From Arthrobacter sp. (GTDB lineage: Bacteria; Actinomycetota; Actinomycetes; Actinomycetales; Micrococcaceae): DNA of 64,000 nt. Positions 16,840 through 25,531 of this stretch are shown piece by piece. The stretch spans positions 1 to 64,000 of the forward strand of contig JAITLQ010000018.1 of NCBI GenBank assembly GCA_031277795.1. Direction: 5' to 3'. The notes under the pieces are model-generated. The model was not told where the DNA came from. It made no database searches and worked only from the letters and a program-made list of their open reading frames with translations. The position numbers and the translations under genes were made by a program. Each line of letters opens with the position of its first letter. Position 1 is the first letter of the stretch.

Positions 16840-17675
16840 GCCGCGACCTCTTCCTTCTTGGCAGCCTCGGTGGCGCGCTTCGGGGCGCGGCTCGTGGCCT
16901 GCGTGGTGCGCTCGAACCAGCGCGAGAGCGCCGTGAGCGGCAGCGTCAGGACCAGGTAGAGCAGGCCGCCCACCACCAGCGGTGTGATGCCGGCGTTGTA
17001 CTGGTTGATGCCATCGTTGGCGAACTTGGTCATCTCGTACTGCGTGGCCATGACGCCCAGGACGTAGACGAGCGAGGAGTCCTTGGTGAGCAGGATGATC
17101 TCGTTGGTCAGCGGCGGCAGGACGATCTTGAAGGCCTGCGGGATGACGATGGTGATCATGGCCCGCCACTGGGGCATGCCGAGCGAGCGGGCGGCCTCGA
17201 GCTGTCCCTTGGGCACGGCCTGCAGGCCGGCGCGCAGGGTCTCGGCGATGTAGGCGGAGGAGACGAGACCCAGCGCCAGGATCACGTTGACCCACAGCGG
17301 CCACTTGACCTCGAAGGCCATGGGCACGCCGAAGCCCACCACGAGCATCACGAGCAGCGCCGGAACGCCGCGGAAGAACTCGATGAACGCCGTGGCGATC
17401 CAGCGGTACGGGCCGAACTCGCTGCGGCGCATCAGGGCCAGGATCAGGCCGAGCACCAGGCCGAAAGCGAAGGCACCCAGCGTGTAGAGCACGGTGTTGC
17501 GCATGCCCACCAGGATCACGTCCGGGAACATGGGCGCGACCTCGCCGAAGTTGAAGAAGGTCTTGCCGACCTTGCCCCAATTGGTGGCCAGGACCAGCGC
17601 GGCGACCGCGACGACCAAGACGATGAGCTGGATCGCCTTGATGGTCAGGGACCGCTGACGGGCGGTCATGGACAT
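16836..17675 (-). CDS. Amino-acid ABC transporter permease (cassette 2)
   Basis: A 279-residue paralogue of the cassette 1 permease with the EAA loop [29 protein letters not shown] and the [17 protein letters not shown] helix. ATG 17675 (MSMTARQ) is preferred over GTG 17684 because AAGGAG lies 8 nt before it and only 1 nt before the GTG, and because cassette 1 also begins MSMT. Its C-terminal tail is rich in Lys and Ala. Confidence 0.92.
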
Positions 17676-17722
17676 GCTCTTCACTCCTTGTGGTGGGTGG
17701 GGGCGCGGGGAGCGGCGCGGGT

Positions 17723-17748
17723 GGCGCCGGCGCGCGGCGGCCGGCGCC
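17723..17748. promoter_or_regulatory. Intercistronic hairpin in cassette 2
   Basis: GGCGCCGGC at 17723-17731 pairs with GCCGGCGCC at 17740-17748. A further GCGCCGGC copy follows at 17761. The position between binding-protein and permease genes matches the cassette 1 palindrome, so a similar role in uneven expression is likely, although the sequence is unrelated. Confidence 0.5.
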
Positions 17749-17780
17749 CCTGGTGGTGGGGCGCCGGCCGTGGGGGCTTG

Positions 17781-18575
17781 CTACTTGACGTCGTCGCCGA
17801 AGTACTTCTGCTTCAGCTTGAGCATCTCGCCGGAATCCTCGAGGCGCTTGAGGGTCTTGTTGACGGCCTCGAGCATCGGGGTGTTGTCCTTCTTCACGGC
17901 GATGCCGAGCTTTTCGCCCGTGGGGATGTCGGCGACCTTCACGAGGTCGGCGTTGTCCTTGGCGGCGAAGAGCAGCACGGACTGGTTGCCGAGCGCGGCG
18001 TCGTTGGTGCCGGCGGCGACGGCCTGGATCTGCAGGCCCACGTCCTTGAAGGACACGGGGGTGATGCCGTTCGCCTTGGCCCAGGTCTCGCCGGTCGTGG
18101 CCTGCTGGACGCCGACCTTCTTGCCGTTCTTGGCGTCGTCGATCGAGGCGACGCCCGAGTTCTTGTTGGCCAGCAGCACCAGGTCGTCATCCAGGTACGG
18201 CGTGGAGAAGTCCATCTTCGCCTTGCGGGTGTCGTTGATGGTGATGCCGGAGGCGGCGATGTCGCACTGGGTCGCCAGGGCGATGCCGGAGTCCATCGTC
18301 TCGAAGCCCACGTTGAGGATGTTCAGCTTCAGGCCGGCGTCGTCCGCCACGGCCTGCGCCAGGTCCATGTCGAAGCCGACCGTGGTGCCGTTCTCCTGGT
18401 ACTCGAAGGGCTCGTAGGGCGGGTTGGTGCAGACCGTGAGCGTGCCCGAGGTGATGGTCGAGAGCGCGCCGTCGCTGGCGGACTCGCTGGCGGCGTCGGA
18501 GCCGGAACCGCAGGCGGTGAGGGACAGGGCGGCGACGGCGGCCAGGGCGAGGGCCGACGCGTGAGACGAGCGCAT
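17781..18575 (-). CDS. Amino-acid ABC transporter substrate-binding lipoprotein (cassette 2)
   Basis: A 264-residue family 3 binding protein with lipobox LTAC (Cys22) and a short Ser/Ala linker. Landmarks are [46 protein letters not shown] and [17 protein letters not shown]. It shares architecture with the cassette 1 protein but differs clearly in the ligand lobes, so the two importers probably prefer different amino acids. ATG 18575 has AAGGA at 5 nt. First gene of the cassette 2 operon. Confidence 0.92.
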   Translation of the reverse strand: MRSSHASALALAAVAALSLTACGSGSDAASESASDGALSTITSGTLTVCTNPPYEPFEYQENGTTVGFDMDLAQAVADDAGLKLNILNVGFETMDSGIALATQCDIAASGITINDTRKAKMDFSTPYLDDDLVLLANKNSGVASIDDAKNGKKVGVQQATTGETWAKANGITPVSFKDVGLQIQAVAAGTNDAALGNQSVLLFAAKDNADLVKVADIPTGEKLGIAVKKDNTPMLEAVNKTLKRLEDSGEMLKLKQKYFGDDVK

Positions 18576-18631
18576 GAGAATCCTTGGGGCGGGTGCTGCA
18601 CGCCGAGGCGCGCATAAAAATTAAGTCCCCT

Positions 18632-18652
18632 GCATACTATCGAGGAATATGC
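18632..18652. promoter_or_regulatory. Inverted repeat upstream of cassette 2
   Basis: GCATA at 18632-18636 and TATGC at 18648-18652, with an 11-nt spacer, lie in the only AT-rich stretch upstream of the cassette 2 binding-protein gene. A regulator or RNA polymerase site is plausible. Confidence 0.3.
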
Positions 18653-18833
18653 GGGAACGCATCTTAGGTGTGACTGATCACGCACGCGGGCATGACGCGA
18701 CACACGGGGACACAGGCCTCGAGCGCGCAGGCGGCGCGCTTGACGGCATGTCGCACTCCACGTGGTGGCCGGGGGACGCGCGGGGCGCGGAGGAGGAATG
18801 CCCGACGGCGTGGGGCCGGGTTGCGCGGGCGGG

Positions 18834-18949
18834 TTCGCGAGTGCCTCGTGTTGTGTGCAAGCCATCGCGAGTGCCGTGTGTCGTCCGGAGCGCCGTTTGG
18901 GCGACACGAGGCACTCGCGAAAAGGGCCAGGGAGCACGAGGCACTCGCG
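18834..18949. repeat. Nested cluster of four GCGAGTGCC repeats
   Basis: Four copies of a 15-19-bp unit occur in 116 bp: two direct (18834-18851, CGCGAGTGCCTCGTG; 18865-18883, with CGTGTG) and two inverted (18902-18920; 18934-18949). Copy 1 pairs exactly over 15 bp with copy 4, and copy 2 pairs with copy 3 over 19 bp with two mismatches, so the RNA can fold as a hairpin inside a hairpin. It sits 34 bp beyond the menF stop codon. Confidence 0.75.
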
Positions 18950-18983
18950 GGCTCCGGGCCCCGGCCGCGCCGAGGCTCCCGGC

Positions 18984-20303
18984 CTAATGGATCGCGGGGA
19001 GCGGGGCGCCGAGCGCCTGGAACATGGGCCGCATCTTGGCGAAGGTCTCGGCGAGCTCCGCCTCCGGCTCCGAGTCGGCAACGATCCCGCAGCCGGCCCA
19101 CAAGCGCACCGCGGTCCCGGAGGGCTCCACCACGCCGCCGCGCAGGGCGATGCCGAACTCGCCGTTGCCAGCCGCATCCACCCAGCCCACGGGGCCCGCG
19201 TACAGGCCGCGGTCCACCCCCTCGAGCTCACGAATGATCTCGCCCGCCCGCTCGCGCGGGGTGCCGCACACCGCTGCCGTCGGGTGCACCACGGGCAGCA
19301 GCTCGAGGATGCCAGGCGTGGAGCCGTCGGCGGCGGGGGCCAGCTTGGCTCGCACATCGGAGGCCAGGTGCCACACGTTGGGCAGCTGCAGCACGAAGGG
19401 ATCGCTCGGCGCCTCGAGGCCCGTCACGAGCGGGCCGAGGGCCGCCGTGAGCGAATCGATCGCGAACTGGTGTTCCTGGCGCTGCTTGGGATCGGCGGCC
19501 AGCTCGGCCGTCGCGGCGGCGTCCCCTGCCTCGAGCCCGGCGCGTCGATCGAGCGTCCCCGCCAGGACGCGGGCGCGGGCCGTGCCGTTCATGACCTGGA
19601 TGAGCATCTCGGGCGTGGCACCGAGGAGGCCATCCACGCCGTAGGTCCAGCAGTCCACGTAGCGGACCGCGAGCTCGCGCAGCGTGTCGGCCACGGGCAC
19701 GCGGGCATCCAGGCTCACCACGGCATCGCGGGAGAGCACGATCTTCTCCACCTCGCCACCGCGAATGCGCTCGACGCCGGCGGCCACGGCACGGCGGTAG
19801 GCCTCCACGCTCACGCTGCCGTCGCTCACGTCACTGACGCGGGCGCCGTGGGATTCGCTGGTCTCCTCGCGCAGCTCCTCGAGGCGCACGAGTGCGCCCT
19901 CGAGGGTGAGGTCGGGGGCCGGATCGAACGTCATCCACGTGATCCACGCGGCGCCGTCTCGGAAGCCGAGCACGAGCTCGGGCACGATCAGCGTGGAGAG
20001 CTGCTCCGAGGTCTTCGAGAAGGAAAACGAGCCAAAGGCGACGGGCCCGCTGCCCGGCGTGCCCACGGCGTCGTGCACATCGGCCGTGGCGAACAGCCGG
20101 GAGGTCCACGCCGCCAACTCGGCAAAGCGCTCCGGCCCTTGGGCCGTGGAGCGGGCCGCCTCGCCAAAGCCCAGCAGGCCGTTGCCGTGGCGCGCCCAGG
20201 TCAGGGTGGCATCGCCGCGCAGGTACTCGAGCGGATCCTCCGTCGCGGCCAGCGGATGCGGAAGGGAGAGCACGCGCAGGGTGCGGGCGAAATCAACGAT
20301 CAT
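18984..20303 (-). CDS. menF: Isochorismate synthase
   Basis: A 439-residue chorismate-binding enzyme converting chorismate to isochorismate, which feeds MenD. The C-terminal domain has IRGGEVEKIVLSRD, LLGATPEMLI, LAGTLDRRAG, LPNVWHLASDV, LLPVVHPTAAVCGTPR and GLYAGPVGWVDAAGNGEFGIALR, with the Mg-binding glutamates of the family. A menaquinone rather than siderophore role is inferred from its position facing menG. There is no 5'-overlap; the divergent start of menG lies 117 bp away. The product ends with RPMFQALGAPLPAIH. Confidence 0.92.
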   Translation of the reverse strand: MIVDFARTLRVLSLPHPLAATEDPLEYLRGDATLTWARHGNGLLGFGEAARSTAQGPERFAELAAWTSRLFATADVHDAVGTPGSGPVAFGSFSFSKTSEQLSTLIVPELVLGFRDGAAWITWMTFDPAPDLTLEGALVRLEELREETSESHGARVSDVSDGSVSVEAYRRAVAAGVERIRGGEVEKIVLSRDAVVSLDARVPVADTLRELAVRYVDCWTYGVDGLLGATPEMLIQVMNGTARARVLAGTLDRRAGLEAGDAAATAELAADPKQRQEHQFAIDSLTAALGPLVTGLEAPSDPFVLQLPNVWHLASDVRAKLAPAADGSTPGILELLPVVHPTAAVCGTPRERAGEIIRELEGVDRGLYAGPVGWVDAAGNGEFGIALRGGVVEPSGTAVRLWAGCGIVADSEPEAELAETFAKMRPMFQALGAPLPAIH

Positions 20304-20420
20304 GACCGCCCCAGTCTACCTATGCGCTCGTGCGCGCGCGTGAGTGAGAGAGGCCTCCCTGAGGGGTGAGCGGGGCCACCCGGTTTCGCTTCGGGGGCCC
20401 AAAGAGTCCAAACTGGTGTG

Positions 20421-21119
20421 GTGAGTCGCGCAAGCCTGCAGAAGCAGCCAGAAGAGGTCCAGCGGATGTTCGACGGCGTGGCCCGTCGTTACGATCTGAC
20501 CAACGACGTGCTGGCCCTTGGCCAGACGTATCACTGGCGACGCGTGGTGGTGGCCGCCGTGGACGCGGTCCCCGGCCAGCGCGTGCTGGATCTCGCGGCC
20601 GGGACCGGCACGAGCTCCGAGCCCTACGCCGACGCCGGCGTGGACGTCGTCGCCTGCGACTTCTCCGAGGGCATGCTCGAGGTGGGCCGCCGTCGTCGCC
20701 CCGACATCAACTTTGTCCAGGGCGACGCCATGAACCTGCCCTTCGAGGACAACAGCTTCGACGCGGCGACCATCAGCTTCGGCCTGCGCAATGTGCAGGA
20801 TCCGGACAAGGCGCTGCGCGAGATGTACCGCGTGGTTAAGCCGGGCGGCCGCATCGTGGTGGCGGAGTTCTCCGACCCGACGTTCGCGCCGTTCCGCTAC
20901 GTCTACAAGGAGTACCTGATGAAGGCGCTCCCGTGGGTGGCCACGAAGGTGTCTTCCAACCCGGACGCCTACGTTTACCTGGCCGAGTCGATCCAGGCCT
21001 GGCCCAACCAGGACGCGCTGGCGCACCGCCTGAGCGACGCCGGCTGGCAGAGCGTCCAGTACCGCAACCTGACCGGCGGCATCGTGGCCGTGCACCGGGG
21101 CTTCAAGCCCGAGGCCTGA
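20421..21119 (+). CDS. menG: Demethylmenaquinone methyltransferase
   Basis: A 232-residue UbiE/MenG SAM-dependent methyltransferase catalysing the last step of menaquinone synthesis. Motif I is [10 protein letters not shown] (about residue 53), followed by DFSEGML and [26 protein letters not shown], all typical of UbiE. GTG 20421 (VSRASLQK) matches the usual actinobacterial N-terminus better than GTG 20418; no good RBS is visible, so a leaderless or weakly initiated mRNA is possible. It is followed by menJ and the prenyl synthase in the same direction. Confidence 0.92.
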   Translation: MSRASLQKQPEEVQRMFDGVARRYDLTNDVLALGQTYHWRRVVVAAVDAVPGQRVLDLAAGTGTSSEPYADAGVDVVACDFSEGMLEVGRRRRPDINFVQGDAMNLPFEDNSFDAATISFGLRNVQDPDKALREMYRVVKPGGRIVVAEFSDPTFAPFRYVYKEYLMKALPWVATKVSSNPDAYVYLAESIQAWPNQDALAHRLSDAGWQSVQYRNLTGGIVAVHRGFKPEA

Positions 21120-21189
21120 GGCACGGCGTCCGCGGCCGCCGCCGCGGGCCCTGCCAGCCAAGCGACAACAACGGGGTAGTTCAGCACTC

Positions 21190-22518
21190 ATGCGCATTCT
21201 CATCGCCGGCGGCGGCCCCGCCGGTTCCACCGCCGCCACCTACCTGGCCCGTGCGGGCCTCGAGGTGACGGTGCTGGAAAAGACCCACTACCCCCGCGAG
21301 AAGGTCTGCGGCGACGGGCTCACCCCGCGTGCCGTCCACGAGATGCAGCTCGTGGGCCTCGACCACTCGAACGAGTCGGTGTGGCGCAAGCAGCAAGGCC
21401 TGCGGCTCGTGGCGCGCGGGCGCAGCGTCGACTTCCCGTTCGCCGGGCTCTCCGAGTTCCCCGACTACGGGCTCGTGCGTACGCGGCTCGGCTTCGACGA
21501 GGACCTCGCCGCGCTGGCCCGCTCGGAAGGCGCCACCATCCTCGAGGGCCATTCCGTCACGGAGGCCCTGCAGGATGAGACGGGCCGCGTCATCGGCCTG
21601 CGTGCCGCGCTGATGGACCCGGACGGCCGCAAGACCGGCGAGAGCGTGGACGTCCACGCCGATCTGGTCCTGGCCTGCGACGGCAACTCGACCCGCACGG
21701 CCCTCTCGCTCGGCCTGCCCAAGCGCGACGACCGCCCGCTGGGCGTGGCCTACCGCACCTACTACGCCTCCCCGGCCGAGCACGAGCTCGACTGGATGGA
21801 GGGCTGGCTCGAGCTGCCCGACGCCAACGGCAAGCCGCTGCCCGGCTACGGCTGGGTGTTCGGCGTGGGGGACGGCACGTGCAATGTGGGCCTGGGCATC
21901 CTGAACTCCTCCAAGCACTTCGGCAAGCTCGACTACCGCAAGGTCCTCACGGAGTGGACGGCCGGCATGGGCGCCGAGCGCGCGTTCGACGCCGAGCACC
22001 AGATCGGTGGCGTCAAGGGAGCCGCGCTGCCCATGGGCTTCAACCGCACGCCGCACTACGTGCCGGGCGCGCTGCTGGTGGGCGACTCCGCCGGCATGGT
22101 CTCGCCCTTCAATGGCGAGGGCATCTCCTACGCCATGGAGGCGGCGCGCTACGCCGCCGAACTGATCATCCTGGCCGCCGGCGGAACCCGCGGCACGAGC
22201 AAGGCCCAGCGCGACGCCGTCCTGGCCACCTACCCCGATGTGGTGCGCCAGGCCTGGGGCTCGCACTTCACCCTCGGCAAGGTCTTCGCCCGCCTGATCG
22301 GCAATCCGAAGATCATGTCCGCCGCCCTCGCCACGGGCATGAGCGTTCCGCCGCTCATGCGTTTCGTGGTCAAGGCCATGGCCAATCTGACGGCCAAGGA
22401 CGCGCCGAGCTTTGACGATAGAGTGATGCACGTGTTGGAGGGCCTCTTCCCGCCGGCATCAAACACCGCCCCCGCTCCCGCGGCCCCGCGCCGCGGGCGG
22501 GCACAGACCACGAAGTAG
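21190..22518 (+). CDS. menJ: Geranylgeranyl reductase family protein, probable menaquinone side-chain reductase
   Basis: A 442-residue FAD enzyme. The N-terminal GGGPAGSTAATYLARAG binds the ADP part of FAD. PREKVCGDGLTPRAV and LVGDSAGMVSPFNGEGISYAME are the signatures of the geranylgeranyl reductase family, which includes mycobacterial MenJ that saturates one isoprene unit of menaquinone. Context between menG and a long-chain prenyl synthase supports this role. The C-terminus ends in a Pro/Ala/Arg-rich tail. It lies 70 bp after menG. Confidence 0.88.
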   Translation: MRILIAGGGPAGSTAATYLARAGLEVTVLEKTHYPREKVCGDGLTPRAVHEMQLVGLDHSNESVWRKQQGLRLVARGRSVDFPFAGLSEFPDYGLVRTRLGFDEDLAALARSEGATILEGHSVTEALQDETGRVIGLRAALMDPDGRKTGESVDVHADLVLACDGNSTRTALSLGLPKRDDRPLGVAYRTYYASPAEHELDWMEGWLELPDANGKPLPGYGWVFGVGDGTCNVGLGILNSSKHFGKLDYRKVLTEWTAGMGAERAFDAEHQIGGVKGAALPMGFNRTPHYVPGALLVGDSAGMVSPFNGEGISYAMEAARYAAELIILAAGGTRGTSKAQRDAVLATYPDVVRQAWGSHFTLGKVFARLIGNPKIMSAALATGMSVPPLMRFVVKAMANLTAKDAPSFDDRVMHVLEGLFPPASNTAPAPAAPRRGRAQTTK

Positions 22519-22529
22519 GCCAGAGCACC

Positions 22530-23627
22530 GTGAGTGATTCCTCCTGGACGTCAGCCGGGCACGGCGTGTCTGACTCGATCGATCTCGATCCGGCCACCCA
22601 GGCCATCGTCGCCTCCATTCAGCTGCCCGCGGGCTTCCGCGCGCTCGCGGAGGACCCCGAGTTCGGCCCCGCCGTGCTGGAGGGGATGGCCCGCGTGGAG
22701 AAGCGGTTGCTGGACGCGATCGCCAACTCCGATCCGGTGATCGACCGGGCCTCGCGCCACCTGGCCGAGGCCGGCGGCAAGCGGGTGCGCCCGCTGCTCG
22801 TCCTCCTCTCCTCGCTCTTGGGCGAGCAGGGCATCAACGACGAGGTCATCAAGTCGGCCACGATCGTGGAGATGACCCACCTCGCCACGCTGTACCACGA
22901 CGACGTCATGGACGATGCCCCGCTGCGCCGCGGTGCCCCCACCGCCCAGCAGGTCTGGGGCAACTCGGTGGCGATCCTCACGGGCGACCTGATCCTGGCC
23001 CGCGCCTCGGTGCTCGGCGCCGAGCTGGGGCCGCGGGCCGTGGCGTTGCAGGCGCGCACCTTCGAGCGCCTGTGCCTGGGCCAGCTCCACGAGTTCGTGG
23101 GCCCCAGCGAAACGGACGACGCCGTGGAGCACTACCTGCAGGTCATGAGCGATAAGACGGCCTCGCTGCTGGCCGCGGCCGGCGAGTACGGCACCTGGTT
23201 CGGCGGCGCCGACGACGCGGCGGTCAAGGTGCTCGCCGAGTACGGCGAGCGGGTCGGCATCGCCTTCCAGCTGGCCGACGACGTCCTCGACGTCACGGGC
23301 GCCTCGAAGAAGTCGGGCAAGATCGCCGGCACGGATCTGCGCGAGAAGGTGCCCACACTCCCCGTGCTGCTACTGCGCCAGGACGCCGCCGCCGGCGATG
23401 CCGAGGCGGCCCGCGTGGTGGAGCTCATTGACGCCGATCTGAGCAGCGACGAGGCCCTCGCGGCGGCGGTGCAGGCCCTCGCCGCCCAGCCCGCCACGCA
23501 GCGCGCGTGGGCCGTGGCCAAGGAGTGGTCGGCGTCCGCCGTCCAGGCCCTGGCGCCGCTGCCCGAGGGCACGGTGAAGAGCGCCCTGATCTCGTTCGCC
23601 GACGCCGTGGTGACGCGCGAGGGCTGA
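22530..23627 (+). CDS. Long-chain trans-polyprenyl diphosphate synthase
   Basis: A 365-residue prenyltransferase making the menaquinone side chain from IPP. The first Asp-rich motif is YHDDVMDDAPLRRG (DDxxD), the second FQLADDVLDVTG, and GKRVRPLL is the IPP-binding stretch. Chain length (C40-C50 class) is inferred from the small residues before the first DDxxD and from the menaquinone context. GTG 22530 lies 11 bp after the menJ stop. A 12-bp stem terminator at 23660-23687 closes the menG-menJ-synthase unit. Confidence 0.9.
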   Translation: MSDSSWTSAGHGVSDSIDLDPATQAIVASIQLPAGFRALAEDPEFGPAVLEGMARVEKRLLDAIANSDPVIDRASRHLAEAGGKRVRPLLVLLSSLLGEQGINDEVIKSATIVEMTHLATLYHDDVMDDAPLRRGAPTAQQVWGNSVAILTGDLILARASVLGAELGPRAVALQARTFERLCLGQLHEFVGPSETDDAVEHYLQVMSDKTASLLAAAGEYGTWFGGADDAAVKVLAEYGERVGIAFQLADDVLDVTGASKKSGKIAGTDLREKVPTLPVLLLRQDAAAGDAEAARVVELIDADLSSDEALAAAVQALAAQPATQRAWAVAKEWSASAVQALAPLPEGTVKSALISFADAVVTREG

Positions 23628-23659
23628 GCGGACCCGCTCGTCAGCATCGAGAACACGAG

Positions 23660-23687
23660 AAGGGGCACCCCCGTGGGGGTGCCCCTT
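23660..23687. terminator. Terminator of the menG operon
   Basis: AAGGGGCACCCC at 23660-23671 pairs with GGGGTGCCCCTT at 23676-23687 around CGTG, 32 bp after the prenyl synthase stop. Confidence 0.75.
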
Positions 23688-23770
23688 CGTCGTGCTGGGG
23701 GAGCGATTGGGCCCGCCCGCGCCCAGAGCGCCTCGCCCCCCAGCGGCGGCGCAGGCCCTAGGGTGTGGGC

Positions 23771-24433
23771 ATGGATCTGACAGCGTTGCGCGCCGACGTG
23801 GATCGGCGCTTTGCCCTGCGGCCCAACCCGGTGCACGGGTGGGAGGACCCGCACCCCTCGGCCCCGGCGCGCGAGGAGGAGTACGCCCTCAACACCGAGC
23901 CCCAGCGCTACGCCATCGCGGCCCAGCGGGCCCAGGCCTGGGTCGAGGCGCTGGAGGAGGCCGGCCTCGCGCAGCTGCGCGCCTCCCGCACGCCGGCGTG
24001 GGCCGCGGACATGTTCGAGGGCAAGGGGCGCGCCGCCCTGCTCGCGCCCACGCGGCTGGGGGCGTTGCCGCTCACCGTGGTCCTGCTCGATTGGGCCGGC
24101 GGCGAGGCCAACGCCGTGGCGCTGGGCGTGGGCGGCGGCGAGCCGGCGGAGGCGCTCTTGCTCCCCGATTGCGGCTGCGACGGCTGCGATCCGGGGTCCG
24201 AGCGCCTCCTCGAGGAGCTGGACGACGTCATCGCCGACGTCGTCGGCGGCACCTTCGCCCACGCCAACGGCGGGGCAGGGGAGAGCGCGTGGGTGGTCCA
24301 GTCGACGCTCGACGGCGCGTGGGGCAGGAATCTCTTCACGCGCACCGTGGGCGACATGGAGGGTGTGCTGGCGCGCGTGCGCGCGGGGGAAAACGTGGGG
24401 GAGCGCTCGCTGCACGGGCGCGCGTGGGGCTGA
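23771..24433 (+). CDS. DUF6226-type conserved hypothetical protein
   Basis: A 220-residue cytoplasmic protein of unknown function, remembered as the actinobacterial DUF6226 family from its LLPDCGCDGCDPGSERLLEELDD segment (about residues 135-158). The three cysteines in CGCDGC could bind a metal, but this is not shown. It has no signal peptide or membrane helix. ATG 23771 was preferred to GTG 23765. It stands alone between the men operon terminator and the convergent HIT gene. Confidence 0.75.
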   Translation: MDLTALRADVDRRFALRPNPVHGWEDPHPSAPAREEEYALNTEPQRYAIAAQRAQAWVEALEEAGLAQLRASRTPAWAADMFEGKGRAALLAPTRLGALPLTVVLLDWAGGEANAVALGVGGGEPAEALLLPDCGCDGCDPGSERLLEELDDVIADVVGGTFAHANGGAGESAWVVQSTLDGAWGRNLFTRTVGDMEGVLARVRAGENVGERSLHGRAWG

Positions 24434-24466
24434 GCCGCCCCGAGCTCCCCACGGGCGTTTGCGCGC

Positions 24467-24994
24467 CTAGCCGGCCAGCACGCCGTCGGCCGGGCGGCCC
24501 TCGGCCAGCAGCACGCGGCGCAGCGCCGCACCCAGCTCGGCCGCCTTGGCGGCGCGCACTCCAACGGGCACGCGGTGGCGCAGCTGGCGGTAGAGGTTGT
24601 CGTCCTCCCAGCGGGGGAAGACGTGCAGGTGGTAGTGCCACACGTGCTGATTGCCGGCCGGCTCGTTGTGTTGGCGCACGCTCGTGCCCTGCGGGGCCCA
24701 CGCCGCCTTCATGGCGAGTGCGACAAGCCGCGACATGACGGCGATCGCCGCGTTCACGTCGTCGGGCAGGTCGTAGAGGGACTCGAGGTGCGCCGTGGGG
24801 ATCACCATGGCGTGACCCTCGTGATCGCCGAAGCCGTCACAGGCGATGAGCACGCTGACCAGCTCGTCGCGGTAGAACAGATCGCCCGGGGCGCACAGGT
24901 TGTCGGCCGAGAACGGGGAGGCCCCAGTCACGAGCTCACAGAAGGGGCAGGCGTAGCCCGCCGGTGCGTGCGACTCCCAGGCGGGCAGGCTCAC
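24467..24994 (-). CDS. HIT-family nucleotide-binding protein
   Basis: A 175-residue histidine-triad protein. The catalytic triad is HVWHYHLHVFPR (HxHxHxx, about residues 110-121), preceded by the nucleotide-binding SVRQHNEPAGNQ. An N-terminal CPFCELV resembles the zinc-binding start of Fhit/galT-like HIT members. HIT proteins hydrolyse or transfer nucleotides from AMP or dinucleoside polyphosphate conjugates. The GTG start overlaps the stop of the SUKH-like gene (GTGA), so the pair is translationally coupled. Confidence 0.9.
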   Translation of the reverse strand: MSLPAWESHAPAGYACPFCELVTGASPFSADNLCAPGDLFYRDELVSVLIACDGFGDHEGHAMVIPTAHLESLYDLPDDVNAAIAVMSRLVALAMKAAWAPQGTSVRQHNEPAGNQHVWHYHLHVFPRWEDDNLYRQLRHRVPVGVRAAKAAELGAALRRVLLAEGRPADGVLAG

Positions 24995-25443
24995 TCGTCC
25001 GTGTCCTCGTCGTCCTCCACGGCGGGGGCGACGTCCTCGAAGACCCAGGCGAAGTAGTCGAGGAGGTACTCGGAGAGCGTTCCCTCCATGTCGCTCCACG
25101 TGCCCTTGGCGTTGGTGCGGCGGCACACCAGCGGATCGGGGACGTCGAGCGAGCCCACGGGGATGCCCCACGTGAAGCGCTCGTCCTCGTCCTCCATGAA
25201 GAGCAGGAAGCCGTCCTCGATCTCGAGCTCGTCGGCGTCCCAGATGAAGTAGTAGGCCTCCATGAGGTCCTCGACCGCACCAACGGCGAGGTAGAGGGAC
25301 TCGAGGGAGGCGGGGAGCGCCACGCCGGATTCGGCCAGATCGGCGTCCAGCTCGGCTCGCGAGAGGCCGTCCTCCGGCTTCCATTCCTCGGCGAAGTACT
25401 TGGGAACGAGGGAGGTGAACTGGGAGAAGAACGGCTCGGCCAT
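24991..25443 (-). CDS. SMI1/KNR4 (SUKH)-like protein
   Basis: A 150-residue acidic protein. LPASLESLYLAVGAVEDLMEAYYF, then GFLLFMEDED, FTWGIPVGSL and TWSDMEGTLSEYLLDYF, follows the SUKH pattern (an N-terminal LP.s...Y, a G-rich turn and a C-terminal l.eyl..y). Many SUKH proteins are immunity proteins to contact-dependent toxins, but stand-alone copies also act in cell-wall regulation. No toxin gene is adjacent. Assignment rests on pattern resemblance only. It is the first gene of a pair with the HIT gene; the ATG follows a weak RBS. Confidence 0.6.
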   Translation of the reverse strand: MAEPFFSQFTSLVPKYFAEEWKPEDGLSRAELDADLAESGVALPASLESLYLAVGAVEDLMEAYYFIWDADELEIEDGFLLFMEDEDERFTWGIPVGSLDVPDPLVCRRTNAKGTWSDMEGTLSEYLLDYFAWVFEDVAPAVEDDEDTDE

Positions 25444-25502
25444 GCCCCCAAGTCTACGGGGGAGTGGGGTGTGAGCGACTCGGCACTTCCTGGTCCTTGC
25501 GA

Positions 25503-25518
25503 TGTGATACGGATCACG
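25503..25518. promoter_or_regulatory. CRP/GlxR-like site upstream of metP
   Basis: TGTGA at 25503-25507 and TCACG at 25514-25518 with a 6-nt spacer match the CRP/GlxR consensus TGTGA-N6-TCACA except for the last base. The core GTGAT-N4-ATCAC is a perfect palindrome. It lies 14 bp before the metP start, a position suited to repression. Confidence 0.4.
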
Positions 25519-25531
25519 TAGGGTGACGGCC

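Larger units (their letters stand above)
18576..18983. other. 408-bp gap before menF: promoter region and repeat cluster
   Basis: No gene was found here. The first 80 bp are AT-rich and must hold the cassette 2 promoter; they include the inverted repeat GCATA/TATGC at 18632-18652. The distal part holds the nested repeats at 18834-18949. The middle (18660-18830) shows nothing recognisable. Confidence 0.6.
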
